A stretch of DNA of 64,000 nucleotides. Source: Pocillopora verrucosa (Eukaryota; Cnidaria; Anthozoa; Scleractinia; Pocilloporidae). Numbering within the stretch: the stretch's first letter is position 1; every line of letters starts with the position of its first letter. Of the stretch, positions 1 to 10,873 are shown piece by piece. A program made the position numbers and the translations under genes. The notes beneath the pieces were generated by a model. The model saw only the letters and a program-made list of their open reading frames with translations, did no database searches and had not been told where the DNA came from. Location of the stretch: NCBI RefSeq assembly GCF_036669915.1, contig NC_089320.1, positions 2,479,129 through 2,543,128 on the forward strand, given 5' to 3'.

Positions 1-16
1 AATTTTTGAAACTTAC

Positions 17-1257
17 CGGGTTGTATAGGAATTTCGACGTACAAAATCCACCACCTCTACCGTATTGGATATACCTCCATCAGTAAGCATGAATACAGTT
101 CTCCCCACACCGAGCTTTGTCGGCTTTTCAAAGATGAACTCCAAAGGAAGAAGGAGATTCGAGCCACCCAAATCGGCCCTCATTTTGTGCACGTAAGCGC
201 AGGCTGTTCCTAGGGTCGCCTCGTTGTATTGCTGGCTGTCTTGAAAAAGACTTCTATAGTACGAGCCGAACCCAATGACATTGAAGTAACAATTAGTTGG
301 CAAACTCTTGAGAAACAAAATCAATGTTTCTTTGACGTGGAATATATGATCTCCGCTCATACTTCCACTTCGATCCACTAGAAATATGTACTCGCCAATG
401 CCGCTTACAGAGGGCAGTCTTGGTGTGTAGTTGATCATTATAGCGGCATTTTTGTGAAAATCTTCCAGTGTTTCTGACTGGTTGGCACAGTTGTCCATTT
501 TCATTTGAGTGTGCGTTGAGTTAAAACTTTTCTTTCCTTCCTCGATCAGAACATAGGGGTCAAACGGATGTGAAAGATGAAGAACAACTTCGAGTTCTCG
601 ATCGTAAGTGTGCGCTTCGGCGATCGTGATGTGAATTCGAGAAGCGTTCGTTGCCCGGCAATCGGCGTCAACCTGAATTGCGTGCGTTCGCGAAGAGCAG
701 CCAGCTAATAAACACGGCGCGGCTACTTCTAACTGAAGCTCAAAGCTGTACGGTTCTTGCGTCTTGCGAGGAATGTTGGTAATAAGCATTTGCGAGCCGT
801 ACAGATCCGTTTCTTCATTTTCGTCGTTCGCCAAGCGAGGGGTGAATACAGACGGCAAAATAAACAATGATCCGCCGGTTGCTTCATCTGTTCCCAGCTC
901 TGTAATCAGAGTCACTTGAACAAACACGGAGCTAAGTGGAGGAATTCTCCCCAAACTCAGCGAAAACAGATCATCATCTCGCTCTTCTAAAGCGAAGGCG
1001 TGTTTTTCGGAGTTGCGTGTGATTGTCTCCGAAATTTGTGTTGAAACATGTCTCTCCTCTATGGTCGCTTCGAATTCAACAACCGTAGCCCTTTCATCTT
1101 GCGGGAAAATAAAAAGCCCTTCCACGTCGTATTCGCAATCGTTGTAATACGTTAGTGTTGCTAAAACTCTCGCCGCAAATCCATTCACTTCAGCAAAAAT
1201 ACTCGATGCCTTCAGTTGAAGGCTAGAGTTTGTATGCCGGTTCACAAGTCCGCTCAT
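17..1257 (-). CDS. VIT/vWA domain protein, first coding exon (partial)
   Basis: This is the 5' coding exon of a protein with an N-terminal vault/inter-alpha-trypsin (VIT) domain (residues about 10-140) followed by a von Willebrand factor A domain beginning near residue 287. The metal-ion-dependent adhesion motif DRSGS is at residues 295-299, inside YIFLVDRSGSMS, and is followed by KETLILFLKSLP and then ADLGGSN. This order and these motifs match the VWA5A (BCSC-1/LOH11CR2A) family, whose members are about 780 aa, so roughly half the protein lies beyond the left edge. The exon ends at a clean donor (gtaagt on the minus strand, intron starting at 16), so the TAA read just after it is intronic. 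The ATG at 1255-1257 is the natural start. There is no signal peptide, which favours an intracellular protein. The family's biochemical role is poorly known. VWA5B-type paralogues are an alternative assignment. Confidence 0.82.
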
Positions 1258-4200
1258 GTTTTACTTGTTATCACCTCAAATCGATTCTTTCCGCCGATCA
1301 TCCGAATTACTTTTCAAATAAATTTATTGGCGCTTTCAGCAACTCCTCGAAAAAAAAATTAAACACACCGTCAAAGCGAACGGAATTTTTCAACTTAAAA
1401 TTCCGGCCGCAAATATCAAACGAATTTCATATTCATTTCCATCAATTCCAGATGTGCCTCTATTATTGTAATTTGGTCCGAGTGCTTAGGTTTTTGACTT
1501 AAAAACAATTTACAGGAGAATCGTTTGTTAGTTGAAACATCCGTTTTGTGCTTACCAGCCAATAAATGAAGTAACCCACTACTAAATTTAGGCGGGAAGC
1601 CATTCGCATTGATAATCTTTCCATTACCCAAAGTGAACGGACCGCGAGCTCACAAACTGGCCAATCAGCGCGCGAGGATTTACCGAAATTAACTCCTACT
1701 TTAAATCATGAACCAATCAGATTTCGCGTCATACATCTCATGGTGCGTTCTTTTTGAAACAGACAAAAACGCTTCTAGTCAACAAGTCTCTATTTTGATT
1801 TTGGCGTAGATCTCGTTATAACTTCGAATATTTCGCTTTCTTAAAGCAAATTTTTACGATCCTCGTTTTCTTTCAAAGAAAGGTTTATTTAAATTTGACG
1901 GAGTTAATGAAATAATTAATTTCACGGATGATACTTACATAATTGTCGGAGGTGACTTTTTGCTCGGAATCTTAAGTTTGCACATAATTATCAAAAGTAA
2001 ATTGTAGAATTCTGTCGAAATGTCAAGCCTGCGATTGTACACCATGCATTATGCGGCGAAATATATAACTAAAAAAAAATATTCAGGAAGGAAGAGAAAT
2101 GGAGTTTTAATAATAAGCGATTTTAAAACACGAACCATCGCACCTTTTTTGAGAAGCTTTCAATTTCCTTATCGCGCAATTCGAAGATAGTGCTTATTTG
2201 CAGTTATTTGCAATGAGTTATCTCTAGGGAAAGAATAGGTTTTAGAACGAATATCGCAAATACTTCGTGCAATCTAACACGGAATCGTCTGGCGAGCGCG
2301 CTGGCGTAGCCAAAGAAATGTTTATGCGTTTCGTTTATCTCATAATAAAAACTGACTCTGAGAAAAATCAATCTTACTGCAAATTACTTATCACATTCTG
2401 AAGATATTTGAAAAAAGGCCTGATACCTTTGATGTAGCGATAAGAAAGCTCTAACACCGAGCTTGATGTTAAGCGAACGAAGAAATTAAACAAAACAATT
2501 GCAAACAAAATTGGGCATGCATGCTTAACTTAACTTAAAATCAGCCACATCGCTTTATTAAAACACGTTCTAAAATAAAATCGAAGCTTTGATGGCGTGA
2601 AACAGGCGAAAATCTTATTTCTTCTCATGAGCTTAAAAATTAAGCGTAGATGATATTGGACTGAGTTTTAGCTCAATAAACAAAAACTGAACAATAACAA
2701 ATAAATTAAGAAAAGGCAAATTTCTGAGCGACTTCTCTCGCGTTACTTGAACGAAAATAACGCTTCTTGAAATTTGTTTTATTTAATTCCTGTTCTTTTG
2801 TGGACCTTTAATGCATGATGGAACCAGTGCAAACTTTAAAGCAATTTATAAAAGCCCTACAAATTTTCCAATGCTAAATTTAACACCACAATATGAATTA
2901 ATACATACGTTTTCTGTCGTATTCTGTTTCAGTGTATCTATAAATCAGATATGTCAAATTAGATTAGGCAACGAGTTTGAGGGCTGTCGCATTAAATCAA
3001 GTCCAATTAGAGAACGATTCTAAAGCCGGTATGAATATTTGTCAGCCGTTTCGGTTATTTAAAAAAATACATATATATATCCCTTTAAGATTTTAATGCT
3101 TTTTCTGCATTGAATCAAAGTCATGGAAACATCTGGAAATAAATAAAAAAGATAACGAAAAGATTCTTCTTTAATTCTGACAAGTCCCACACACAAGCGA
3201 AATGATCTTGCGGAAATGATTTGGCAGACAGATTTTCATGGACTATGATAAATTCTACTCTAATCCAATTTCAAAGACATGTAAAGATGTTATTCTTTCA
3301 ATCAGCACAAACTCCATGAATCGATAATCTGAATGTGCATATATAACCACTGTAAGAGATAACAGATTTACACCAAGTTCTTGCTGTAGTAATAATGGCT
3401 AAAAAAACTAACGCATATCAGTCACGTTTCTTTATAAGACATGTCCTTTTTCGAATACAGTTGAGTTCACCGTTTCCAGGTTGACTTAGAGCGATGATAT
3501 CAATTTTCCTTTTCTTCTTATCAGTTCATTGGAGAAAATGCAGAAAGTTGATTTACCAACTTTTAGGAGTCAGTGAAGATCACCGTTACTTGGTTAACGC
3601 AGAAAGATGTTATCAATAGTTTTTAATTTTCATCAGAGAAAATGCAAAAAATCTGATGAACTGATAACTAGGCTACATTATGAGGTGATTTGATGGAACA
3701 CCAACAACTATATCCTCTGAAGGAAAGTGTTTAAAATAGTCTGAATCTTAGTAAAGATTCAAACCAGAGATAATTACGTTTTTAGATTGATATTTTCGCA
3801 AAAATTGTATAAACTGTTTCGATAATCAATGTAGAAAAGCGGTCAGTTTGAAAGACGGTGGATTTCAAACTTGGTCGTCGATTTAAGATTAAACACGCAC
3901 GTTTAAACATCCGAAGGCTTTCCTACTCTTTTTTTTCACGGTTTTAGTACTTTTAAATCTTCATACAACCATGGCCAGCTACTCTATTAATAACGTTTAA
4001 AGGGCGACTACTCTATGTTTTAATACAAAAAAAAGTCAGTTTGAAATACGAATTTTGGAATGGAAATAGCATATAGATTTGTAAGAGGCACGTCAAATGT
4101 TCAAGTTTAGTGGACACGAGCTGTTTATCCCCTCCAAAAGGCCAAAAATTTAACATTTATTAACTTCTCCTTCTTCCCAGCCATCTGTTTTTTGAAAGCA

Positions 4201-5936
4201 TTGAAGGCAATCAACACATCATCATCGCTAGAAAACACCAAACTGAACTTTCCACAGATAATTAAATTATATCTCCTAGGAAGATAAAGGAATGAAGTTC
4301 CGACAAATATTGATCGAATATAATCATTGTTACAGAATTATTAGGCTTTGTTTTAAATAATCCCCACGACGAAAGAAAAATTGTGGAGACTGCTGACAAT
4401 GAAGTGCGGCACGAGAGGAAAATAACAGAAAACAACGGAAAAAATACGCAGCAAGTTGGCGGAAAGAACAGTAATCGGTAATGAACGGTTTTACTCGTAG
4501 CGAAATCCTAAATACATTAAGAGAAAAATAAAAAGCCTTTAATGAGAGATAGTTTCGACGAATAATTCTAAAAATGAATTTGTATTTTGATTTTCTAAGA
4601 AGTTAACCCCTTATTACCGCAAGTGAGCCCCGAGCACGATTCAGTGTTCTTTCTGTATTGTGAGATTTGAAGAATTATGTTTTTTTCGTCTTCTCTCGAG
4701 CGTGTGACAGAGAGGAAAATTCTGAGCTCCCACGAGCAAATGCACCCCAGACCCTCAGATACCGCGCTCCGATGCTCTAGCACTGAACTTCAAAGAACTC
4801 TATAGTAAGCAATGCTATTACACACGTCATTGACACACGTTCTTCATGGCAACTCTGTTGAAGAGTTTCCCGTTTGAAAGACGGTAAATAAAGGACTTGG
4901 TGGTCGTGAGGAAAAGTTAAAAAATTTCTCACGAGCGCAAGAAATCTATGCTGTAGTGCGTTCCGACAATCAAATATTTAAGACCCTTAAAAATATAAAT
5001 TCCACCAACTTTTAACGAAAGACGCAGAGAAAATGAAAAAGAAAATACGAAAATTATGAGATAACAAATTTCTCGCAATTAGCTCTTCCATCACGCGAAA
5101 TTGCTAATCATATTTAAGCAAAATCCTTATTTTAGGTGAGTTATTCGGTAGAAACGTTTCTAGATGTTGCGCCGGAAATATTTAGGTTATCGCGTCATTC
5201 CAAACGCCACCACCAATGTTCAATTTTTGTTCCTATACGAAAAAAAATATATTAAAGAAAAAAGCTTCATTTTTCATCCTACGCAAGCAGGAAGGAAAGG
5301 TGAAAACAAAATTTCAAAAGCTTTGAGAAATGTGACAAATAAGCGAATAAGCATATGTAGTTTTACACGTCGTCGGAAGCTAAGGTCTTACGAGATAAAA
5401 ATTTATTTAATTGCGATAGACTCGTGAAAAGTAAACAGACGAAACGACCCTAATGAGTTTCCGTTAATAATCTCTGCGTGCCTTCTATTCTTCTGTTTCA
5501 CTCGATGTGTCCTCTGAGATAAATTCATATTCAATTATCTTCAATTGATGTTGCTGTAAAATTTATTCGTGATTTCTTTATAACAAAAAGAACGACAAAG
5601 CTGTCATGATCGCATGCACGTGCGTGGTGTGTGAACAACGCACGTGATAATAAGCTTTTCTTTTCGCACGTAGGACATTTCAACGTTCAAAATACCTTTC
5701 CAACTATTAGTCAACCTTTAACCCCTGTTCCCTTAAAAATTTTGGAAATTTTGTTCCTTTGCAAATAAATATTGCTTGTATGACTAATCTAGCAATGAAC
5801 ATTTGAACTCTGGGACTTAGACACACGAAAAGTGCTGGATCTTTGCATACATCATGAAATTTTACTAATTTTCAAATTAATTACTTAAAGTACCATGTTG
5901 AAAGATCTCTGTTCAAATAAAATAAATTTTAATGTT
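1258..5936. other. Non-coding stretch upstream of the VIT/vWA gene
   Basis: No convincing exon seen on either strand. The sequence is AT-rich with only short open frames that lack splice context or a recognisable fold. Just upstream of the VIT/vWA start, CCAAT motifs near 1660 and 1713 could belong to its promoter. Two copies of CACGTGCG-type E-boxes face each other around 5617-5646. Confidence 0.5.
3518..3667. repeat. Short inverted repeat (MITE-like)
   Basis: TTATCAGTTCAT at 3518-3529 is a perfect reverse complement of ATGAACTGATAA at 3656-3667. The inner flanks also share AGAAAATGCA. The 150-bp length with terminal inverted repeats fits a small non-autonomous DNA element; no target-site duplication is clear. 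Confidence 0.5.
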
Positions 5937-5937
5937 G

Positions 5938-6513
5938 GAATAAAGACTCTTCCATTTTAAGAAGCTCTGATAATATTTCTGAACATGTAAAACTTTTTTA
6001 TTATGAGCAATAATTTAAATAGCAGACTACTATCTCAGTAATCCTTGTCGTAGTCTTCTACAATAAAGATTTTATTGTTTAACAAATATATTCCGTTTTT
6101 TAGTATCTGATAAGTAATATATCACAGATGACATTGAAATGAGTTGTGAGAGAAAAAAAATGGCTGATGTTCTGACAACATTTTGATGTGTTCTGTCATC
6201 TTTTACTGTCCAAAATGTGTGTATAATTCAGCTTATCATGTGAAATAAAGACTCTTCCATTTTAAGAACCTCTAAGGATATTTCTGAACATGTAAAACCA
6301 TTTTACTATGAGTAATAATTTGAATAGTTGACTACTATCTCAATAATCCTTGTCAAAGTCTTCTACAATGAAGATTTCATTGTTTAACAAATATATTATG
6401 CTTTTTAGTATCTGTAAATATATCACAGATGACATCAAAATGTGTTGAATGAAAAAACAAAATGGTTGATGCTCTGACAATATTTTGATGTGTTCTGTTA
6501 TCTTTTACTATCC
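5938..6513. repeat. Tandem duplication, two units of about 300 bp
   Basis: Two consecutive units begin with AATAAAGACTCTTCC (near 5939 and 6243) and end with a shared ATCTTTTACT(G/A)TCC (near 6211 and 6513). They agree along their length with scattered substitutions and small indels. The block lies just downstream of the SLC25A35-type gene and could be in its 3' untranslated region, but no transcript end can be set from sequence. Confidence 0.75.
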
Positions 6514-6703
6514 AGAGCCACAGCAATGTGGAATCTATTTGTTTCATATGACAAATAGTAAAATGTTGTTAATAGTGACATCATCCATGCGTCTGTCCTC
6601 CAATAGATTATGCGTAAGAACCAAAATGCGTATATAATTTAGCTTATAAAGAGCAATAACCAATGAAATACTAAAATTATCCACACCAGACATAATGGCT
6701 TCT

Positions 6704-8534
6704 TTAAAAACCATATGAGGCAGACAATACTCTTAGTTGATCCCAGAAGAGTAAACTCAAGATTGTGTGTGGACCAATTCTGAAATAATGTGGTCCAAAA
6801 CCCTTATATAACCCTAAAATACCTTCTTGTTTGAATACTTTGATGAAGCAGTCTGCAAATCCATTATATAACAGTCCCTTACCACTTGCACTGGTGCCTT
6901 GGTTGTAAAGGCGTGTACTTACCACATCAAAAGGTGTCATAAATGTAACCACTGCAATACTGCTTATCATGCTGGCAGAAGCTGGGATAAGCCAGCTCCT
7001 TGCTGGAAAGAAATTTGTTTGCAAAATTCTTTCCTTGGTGGTTGAAAAAGTTGATAACTGAACCGCAGATCCAACCATTACACGGGCAAGAGCACCACTG
7101 ACCCCTCGCCAAAGTCCTTTAATGCCAAACTGCTGGTAAATACCAGATATTGCTTGGAGAAAGCCAGTGTGTCTATGCTGAAATCCAACTGCTATTGTGT
7201 CTGTAGCTTGAGATTGCAGTTGTGTCTTTACCTTACATAATTTAAAAGCATAACACACATCACATCAGCAGCCAGGTAAAGCCACCTATTCCAGAAAAAT
7301 TCTTACAAGTATATGGCCATTGCCTTGATCCCCATTAAATTACAGTTTATTTCAGGGGTGATTTGTGATTCATGAAATGAATTTGACACTTCGACCCTAA
7401 AAGTGACACATTAACCCCTTAACTCCCAAGATCTGATTGTTAATTCCCCTCTCTAGCTGCTACACTTTTCCCTGTGAATAAGTTATGAGAACTTGGTGCT
7501 AGATCAAGATAGCAGCTTCTACCTGATATGTTTGAATATTCTCATTACCTGTTTGCTGAAGAATGTATGGATGTTGTAGGGAGAAGTTTTATGTTAATCA
7601 CTTCTGGGAGTTAAAGGGTTAAGGCCATGGGAATAATCACTAAGTAAAGCAGCTCTTGATTATTTAACAAATTCTCCCTGTTAACACCTGAAGAAATGTA
7701 TGGTGAACAGTATGGAGAATATGCATTCTGATAGTAAGGTGTTAAGGGTGAAGACACAAATGAAGCAAAATTTAAGGTGCAAGTTTTTAATGGCTGATGA
7801 GGAACCAAGAGTGGAGACAAATAAATAAAGGAGGTAAGTTTCTGAAGAAACTGTGGTGCTGTCTTGGTGGGTGGGGAGAGAGATTACAAGATAATTTGAT
7901 TTTATCCACTGAGTTGATAGCGTAAATTGGTCACCGTAAAAGCTTCTAAAGCTGACATGTTGAGCGTCACCCCTTGGTCAGAGCGTCTGAACATTCAACA
8001 GATTTGGAACTTGTGTGACAGTCACGCTACGTGATAATGATTTGTCCTTTCCAAAATTCTTTATCAATGTTGAACGTAGCGTGATACATCATGAAATCTA
8101 AAAGCTTACGTATACAGAGTATCTTTTTACAGCTAAGTACTTACCATGTATGCCGGACTCGCTAAAAAAGCTCCTGTGGCTCCCGAAATGCCACCGGCAA
8201 CTAGGCAACGCCAAAACACAATTTCACCTTCGCTGTCGGCAGTCAGTTTTAAGTTTGTAAAGACCTGATAAGAACCGAGCCGGCAGCCGTTCATCACAGC
8301 TTGGTAAACTAGAGCAGGAACAAGTCCGCTCTGCAACGATCTGAGGCCGTCGTATCGACCGATCGTGTAAAACGCGTGGAAAGCATTCTTGTAATGGACC
8401 GCGTACGTTCCCCGCGCCTTCAGTTCTCCTTGAAGTTGCATCCGTGTTTTGGCAACTTCGAGAGGATTTGTGAACAGGCAAGCGCCACTGGCAGCTGTAG
8501 CACCTAACCCAAATTCTTTTAACTGTTGTTGCAT
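6704..8534 (-). CDS. SLC25A35: Mitochondrial carrier, SLC25A35-type
   Basis: Two exons, 8145-8534 and 6704-7231, join in phase 0 to give 305 aa, the usual length for the family. The intron has gtaagt and an AG acceptor, and the join restores the second carrier signature across the splice (SPAYM|VKTQLQ). The three tripartite signatures are [22 protein letters not shown] and [11 protein letters not shown]. The departures from PX[DE]XX[KR] in repeats two and three are the same ones I recall for SLC25A34/35. LWRG, LYNQ and the C-terminal [15 protein letters not shown] strongly recall SLC25A35. Six transmembrane helices in the inner mitochondrial membrane are expected; the transported substrate of this subfamily is not firmly established, with oxaloacetate-type carriers the nearest characterised relatives. 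The intron (7232-8144) holds a TTAA-flanked MITE. The gene shares a promoter region with MRPL9. Confidence 0.93.
7411..7622. mobile_element. TTAA-flanked MITE in the SLC25A35 intron
   Basis: The element is bounded by TTAA at 7411-7414 and 7619-7622, with imperfect terminal inverted repeats: TTAACCCCTTAACTCCC at the left, and GGGAGTTAAAGGGTTAA at the right. Related copies occur at 18369-18555, 41647-41857, 45499-46744, 50860-51063 and 51240-51450. TTAA duplications are characteristic of piggyBac-type transposition, so this is probably a piggyBac-mobilised MITE; the assignment to that superfamily is inferred. Confidence 0.75.
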
Positions 8535-8753
8535 TTTTGGGCAATGTGGTGGAGGTGGAACTAATCTTGTTTGCGCAAAACTTGATCTTTCACGTCCCGG
8601 GTTTTACGGCTTTTAGGATCAGCGGTGAAACGCAGAAGCATAGATTTTACGTTCTCTGTCAGTGGTCATTTTTTAAACAACCAATCAAAGTGCTTGTTTT
8701 ATCGATTTAGTGCACCATGCTTGATTCTTCGAGTACATCTATAGCGGTGAAAT
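8535..8753. promoter_or_regulatory. Divergent promoter between SLC25A35 and MRPL9
   Basis: Only 219 bp separate the two start codons on opposite strands, and both genes encode mitochondrial proteins. The interval contains an ACCAATCAAAG CCAAT motif near 8680 and no evident TATA box at a useful spacing. It is likely a bidirectional promoter driving both genes. Confidence 0.6.
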
Positions 8754-9446
8754 ATGTTGCGTATCTCTCGTCAAATTTTACAAATCCAGAACGCATCCAA
8801 GACATGTGTGAGGACTATGGCAAAGAAAAGAGAATACACGAAGAAAACTATGAGGAAAATGAGAGAGGAAGGGTGGGTTTTTGACGATAAAGGACAGCCT
8901 AAAAAGAGACTTACAGATATTAAAATCCCTTCTAGATTGAATGTTATTCTGTTGGATGAGCACGAGAAGCTTGGAAATGCAGGACAAATGATTTCTGTGA
9001 AAGCTGGATACGCCAGGAATGTTCTGGTACCTGAAGGAATCGCTATCTATGCAACGGAGGAAAACAAGAAACGATTTCTTAGCTTTGATGCTGTGGACGA
9101 CAGCCCTGAAACGCCTGTGTGTCCGAGATTTTTAAAGTTTCTGCAAAGTACTCAATTGAAAATTCAACGAAAGGAGGGGAGCGAATTTTTCGAGGTGAAT
9201 GAGCATCATATAGCTTTGGAATACGAATCACAGTTTGAGCTGTTCGTGCCAGTACACTGTGTAAAACTAGAAGAGCCCATAACAACATTTGGAGACTTTG
9301 AGGTCAATATTGCAGTCAGGGATAATGTTCTGGTGCCTATGAAAGTTACCGTGGAACAATGGAGCCCTGATTTGCCAGACTGGGTTGAAGCAGCCTTGAA
9401 AACTGAGAGTGATGAAGAGGAGAAAGTGCAAGCTAAAGGCGACTGA
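8754..9446 (+). CDS. MRPL9: Mitochondrial ribosomal protein bL9m
   Basis: Intronless 230-aa protein. Residues about 61-108 carry the ribosomal L9 N-terminal domain, with the family signature around VILLDEHEKLGNAGQ and VKAGYARNVLVPEG, then an animal-type C-terminal extension rich in acidic residues. The first ~25 residues are basic and hydroxylated without acids (MLRISRQILQIQNASK), as expected of a mitochondrial targeting peptide, which favours the ATG at 8754 over the internal Met at residue 22. It would bind 23S-like rRNA in the large mitoribosomal subunit. Length is slightly shorter than the vertebrate protein as I recall it (about 267 aa). An AATAAA at 10110-10115 is the nearest plausible poly(A) signal. 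Confidence 0.95.
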   Translation: MLRISRQILQIQNASKTCVRTMAKKREYTKKTMRKMREEGWVFDDKGQPKKRLTDIKIPSRLNVILLDEHEKLGNAGQMISVKAGYARNVLVPEGIAIYATEENKKRFLSFDAVDDSPETPVCPRFLKFLQSTQLKIQRKEGSEFFEVNEHHIALEYESQFELFVPVHCVKLEEPITTFGDFEVNIAVRDNVLVPMKVTVEQWSPDLPDWVEAALKTESDEEEKVQAKGD

Positions 9447-10873
9447 CGTTTGGGAAACACAAAAGGGAAACACTTTGAATTATGAAGCTTGAACACCCCC
9501 CCCCCCCATGGGCATTTGACACTAAAGGCCCTCCTGGGGTGGGAAATTTGAACCTTGGCTGTGTGGGGGGTGGTATTCAAGTTTGATATGGAGAAGCTTA
9601 AATAATTGGTTTAGTAACAGAATGGTTTAGAAAGACAATTGTTTTCATTGAGAATGATTCTTATTGGCCAAAAACCCAACGGCAGCATTAAAACCACTTT
9701 GTAATGTTGATAAATTCTACCACATTTGTTGATCACAAATAATCCCTCATCAAAAAATGGTGGTGAAGTAGGGCATTCAATGCAATTTTGGTCCAAGAGG
9801 AAAGGAGAGAGGGATGTTGAAGTTTAGAATTGATTGATGCACTCTCATGGGCTTTTGACTTTTTAGACACAATGCAAAGAAAGGTGCTGGGCTAGTTGTC
9901 CAGATTCAAATTTTGGACATGAGCCAGAAGCTACAACAAGTAGAGGCTTATACCTGAACCACTCCACACGTAATATGAATTAACCCTTTCACCTTACATG
10001 GAGAATGTGTCTACCAATCAAGAGCTTCTTGTGTTGGGCATCATTTCCCTTAATCTCTAATTCAACAGTGAAAATTTAACAAAAAAGCTTTTCTAAGGGT
10101 TATATTGTTAATAAAGAATGCAAAGTATGTGATTTCAATTTGTATTCTGTAGGGTGTTCCTTTTTTTGAATAAGTTCCTACAAGAAAATGTTCTTAACCC
10201 TTTACACCCCAACATCAGTATGCATATTCTCCATACTGTCCTCTATACGTTCCTAAGGTGCAGACAAGGAGAATTTGTTTTTATACGTATAACATAAGAG
10301 GAAGTTTGAAGGGTACACGATATCTCAAATCTGACAGTTATGCCGATGATTTTGCAACTCTTCAAAGCAATATGAGGCTTCCAGGTTAAATTCTCGTCAG
10401 TTAGCACTCCTAACTGGACTGACTCTCCTCAGCAAGGTTATGACAATCCTGTGTTTATCTGGCCTCCCAAGGAGGAAAGATGAGACTTATCTGCCACCTC
10501 TTGTTTTCATTTTGCTGTGGCAAAAGTAAAATTAAGGGGTAGAAACTCTACTATGAGCAGGATGAAATAACAAAATTGAAAATTTTGACTTTTTTTTTTT
10601 GAATGAGAAGTGGGGAAAAACGAAAACTAAAAAGAGACAAGAAAGAGGAGATTAAAAATTAAAAAAAAAAAGAAAAATCTTTCAAGTCTTGGTACATTAT
10701 ATTTACCATACATGACCCAACTACTGAGATTGAGGCTGAAATCTGATTGGCCCAGTGTAGCAAAAATGGCGGAAATTCCAAAATGGCTGAACGTAAAGGC
10801 ATGTCACTTTGAAAACAAACAAGATAGGCGAACAAATATGGTTTCAAACTTAAATGGGGATTAGTTCAGTTAG
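9447..10873. other. MRPL9 3' flank and CCDC150 upstream region
   Basis: No gene seen. It holds a poly-C run at about 9496-9507 followed by a GC-rich repeat with GGGCATTTGAC and GGGAAATTTGAA words that recurs at about 33645-33790. A possible AATAAA for MRPL9 lies at 10110-10115. A fragment of a TTAA-type repeat (TTAACCCTTTACACCCC) begins at 10194 and runs to about 10290. Confidence 0.55.
10803..10816 (+). promoter_or_regulatory. Weak RFX X-box candidate upstream of CCDC150
   Basis: GTCACTTTGAAAAC matches the X-box consensus RYYNYYATRRNRAC at all but one specified position (T for A). It lies 58-79 bp before the two candidate start codons. A one-mismatch hit of this kind is expected fairly often by chance, so it is listed only because ARMC3 further along has a perfect match. 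Confidence 0.2.

Noticed and set aside
1230-1502. 90-codon open frame on the plus strand
   Set aside because: It overlaps the start and upstream region of the VIT/vWA gene on the other strand and has no recognisable fold or splice context.
5164-5427. 87-codon plus-strand frame
   Set aside because: Lysine/isoleucine-rich product typical of AT-rich noise; no homologue recognised and no neighbouring exon.
9206-9580. 124-codon minus-strand frame
   Set aside because: It is antisense to MRPL9, whose frame is clearly the real one.
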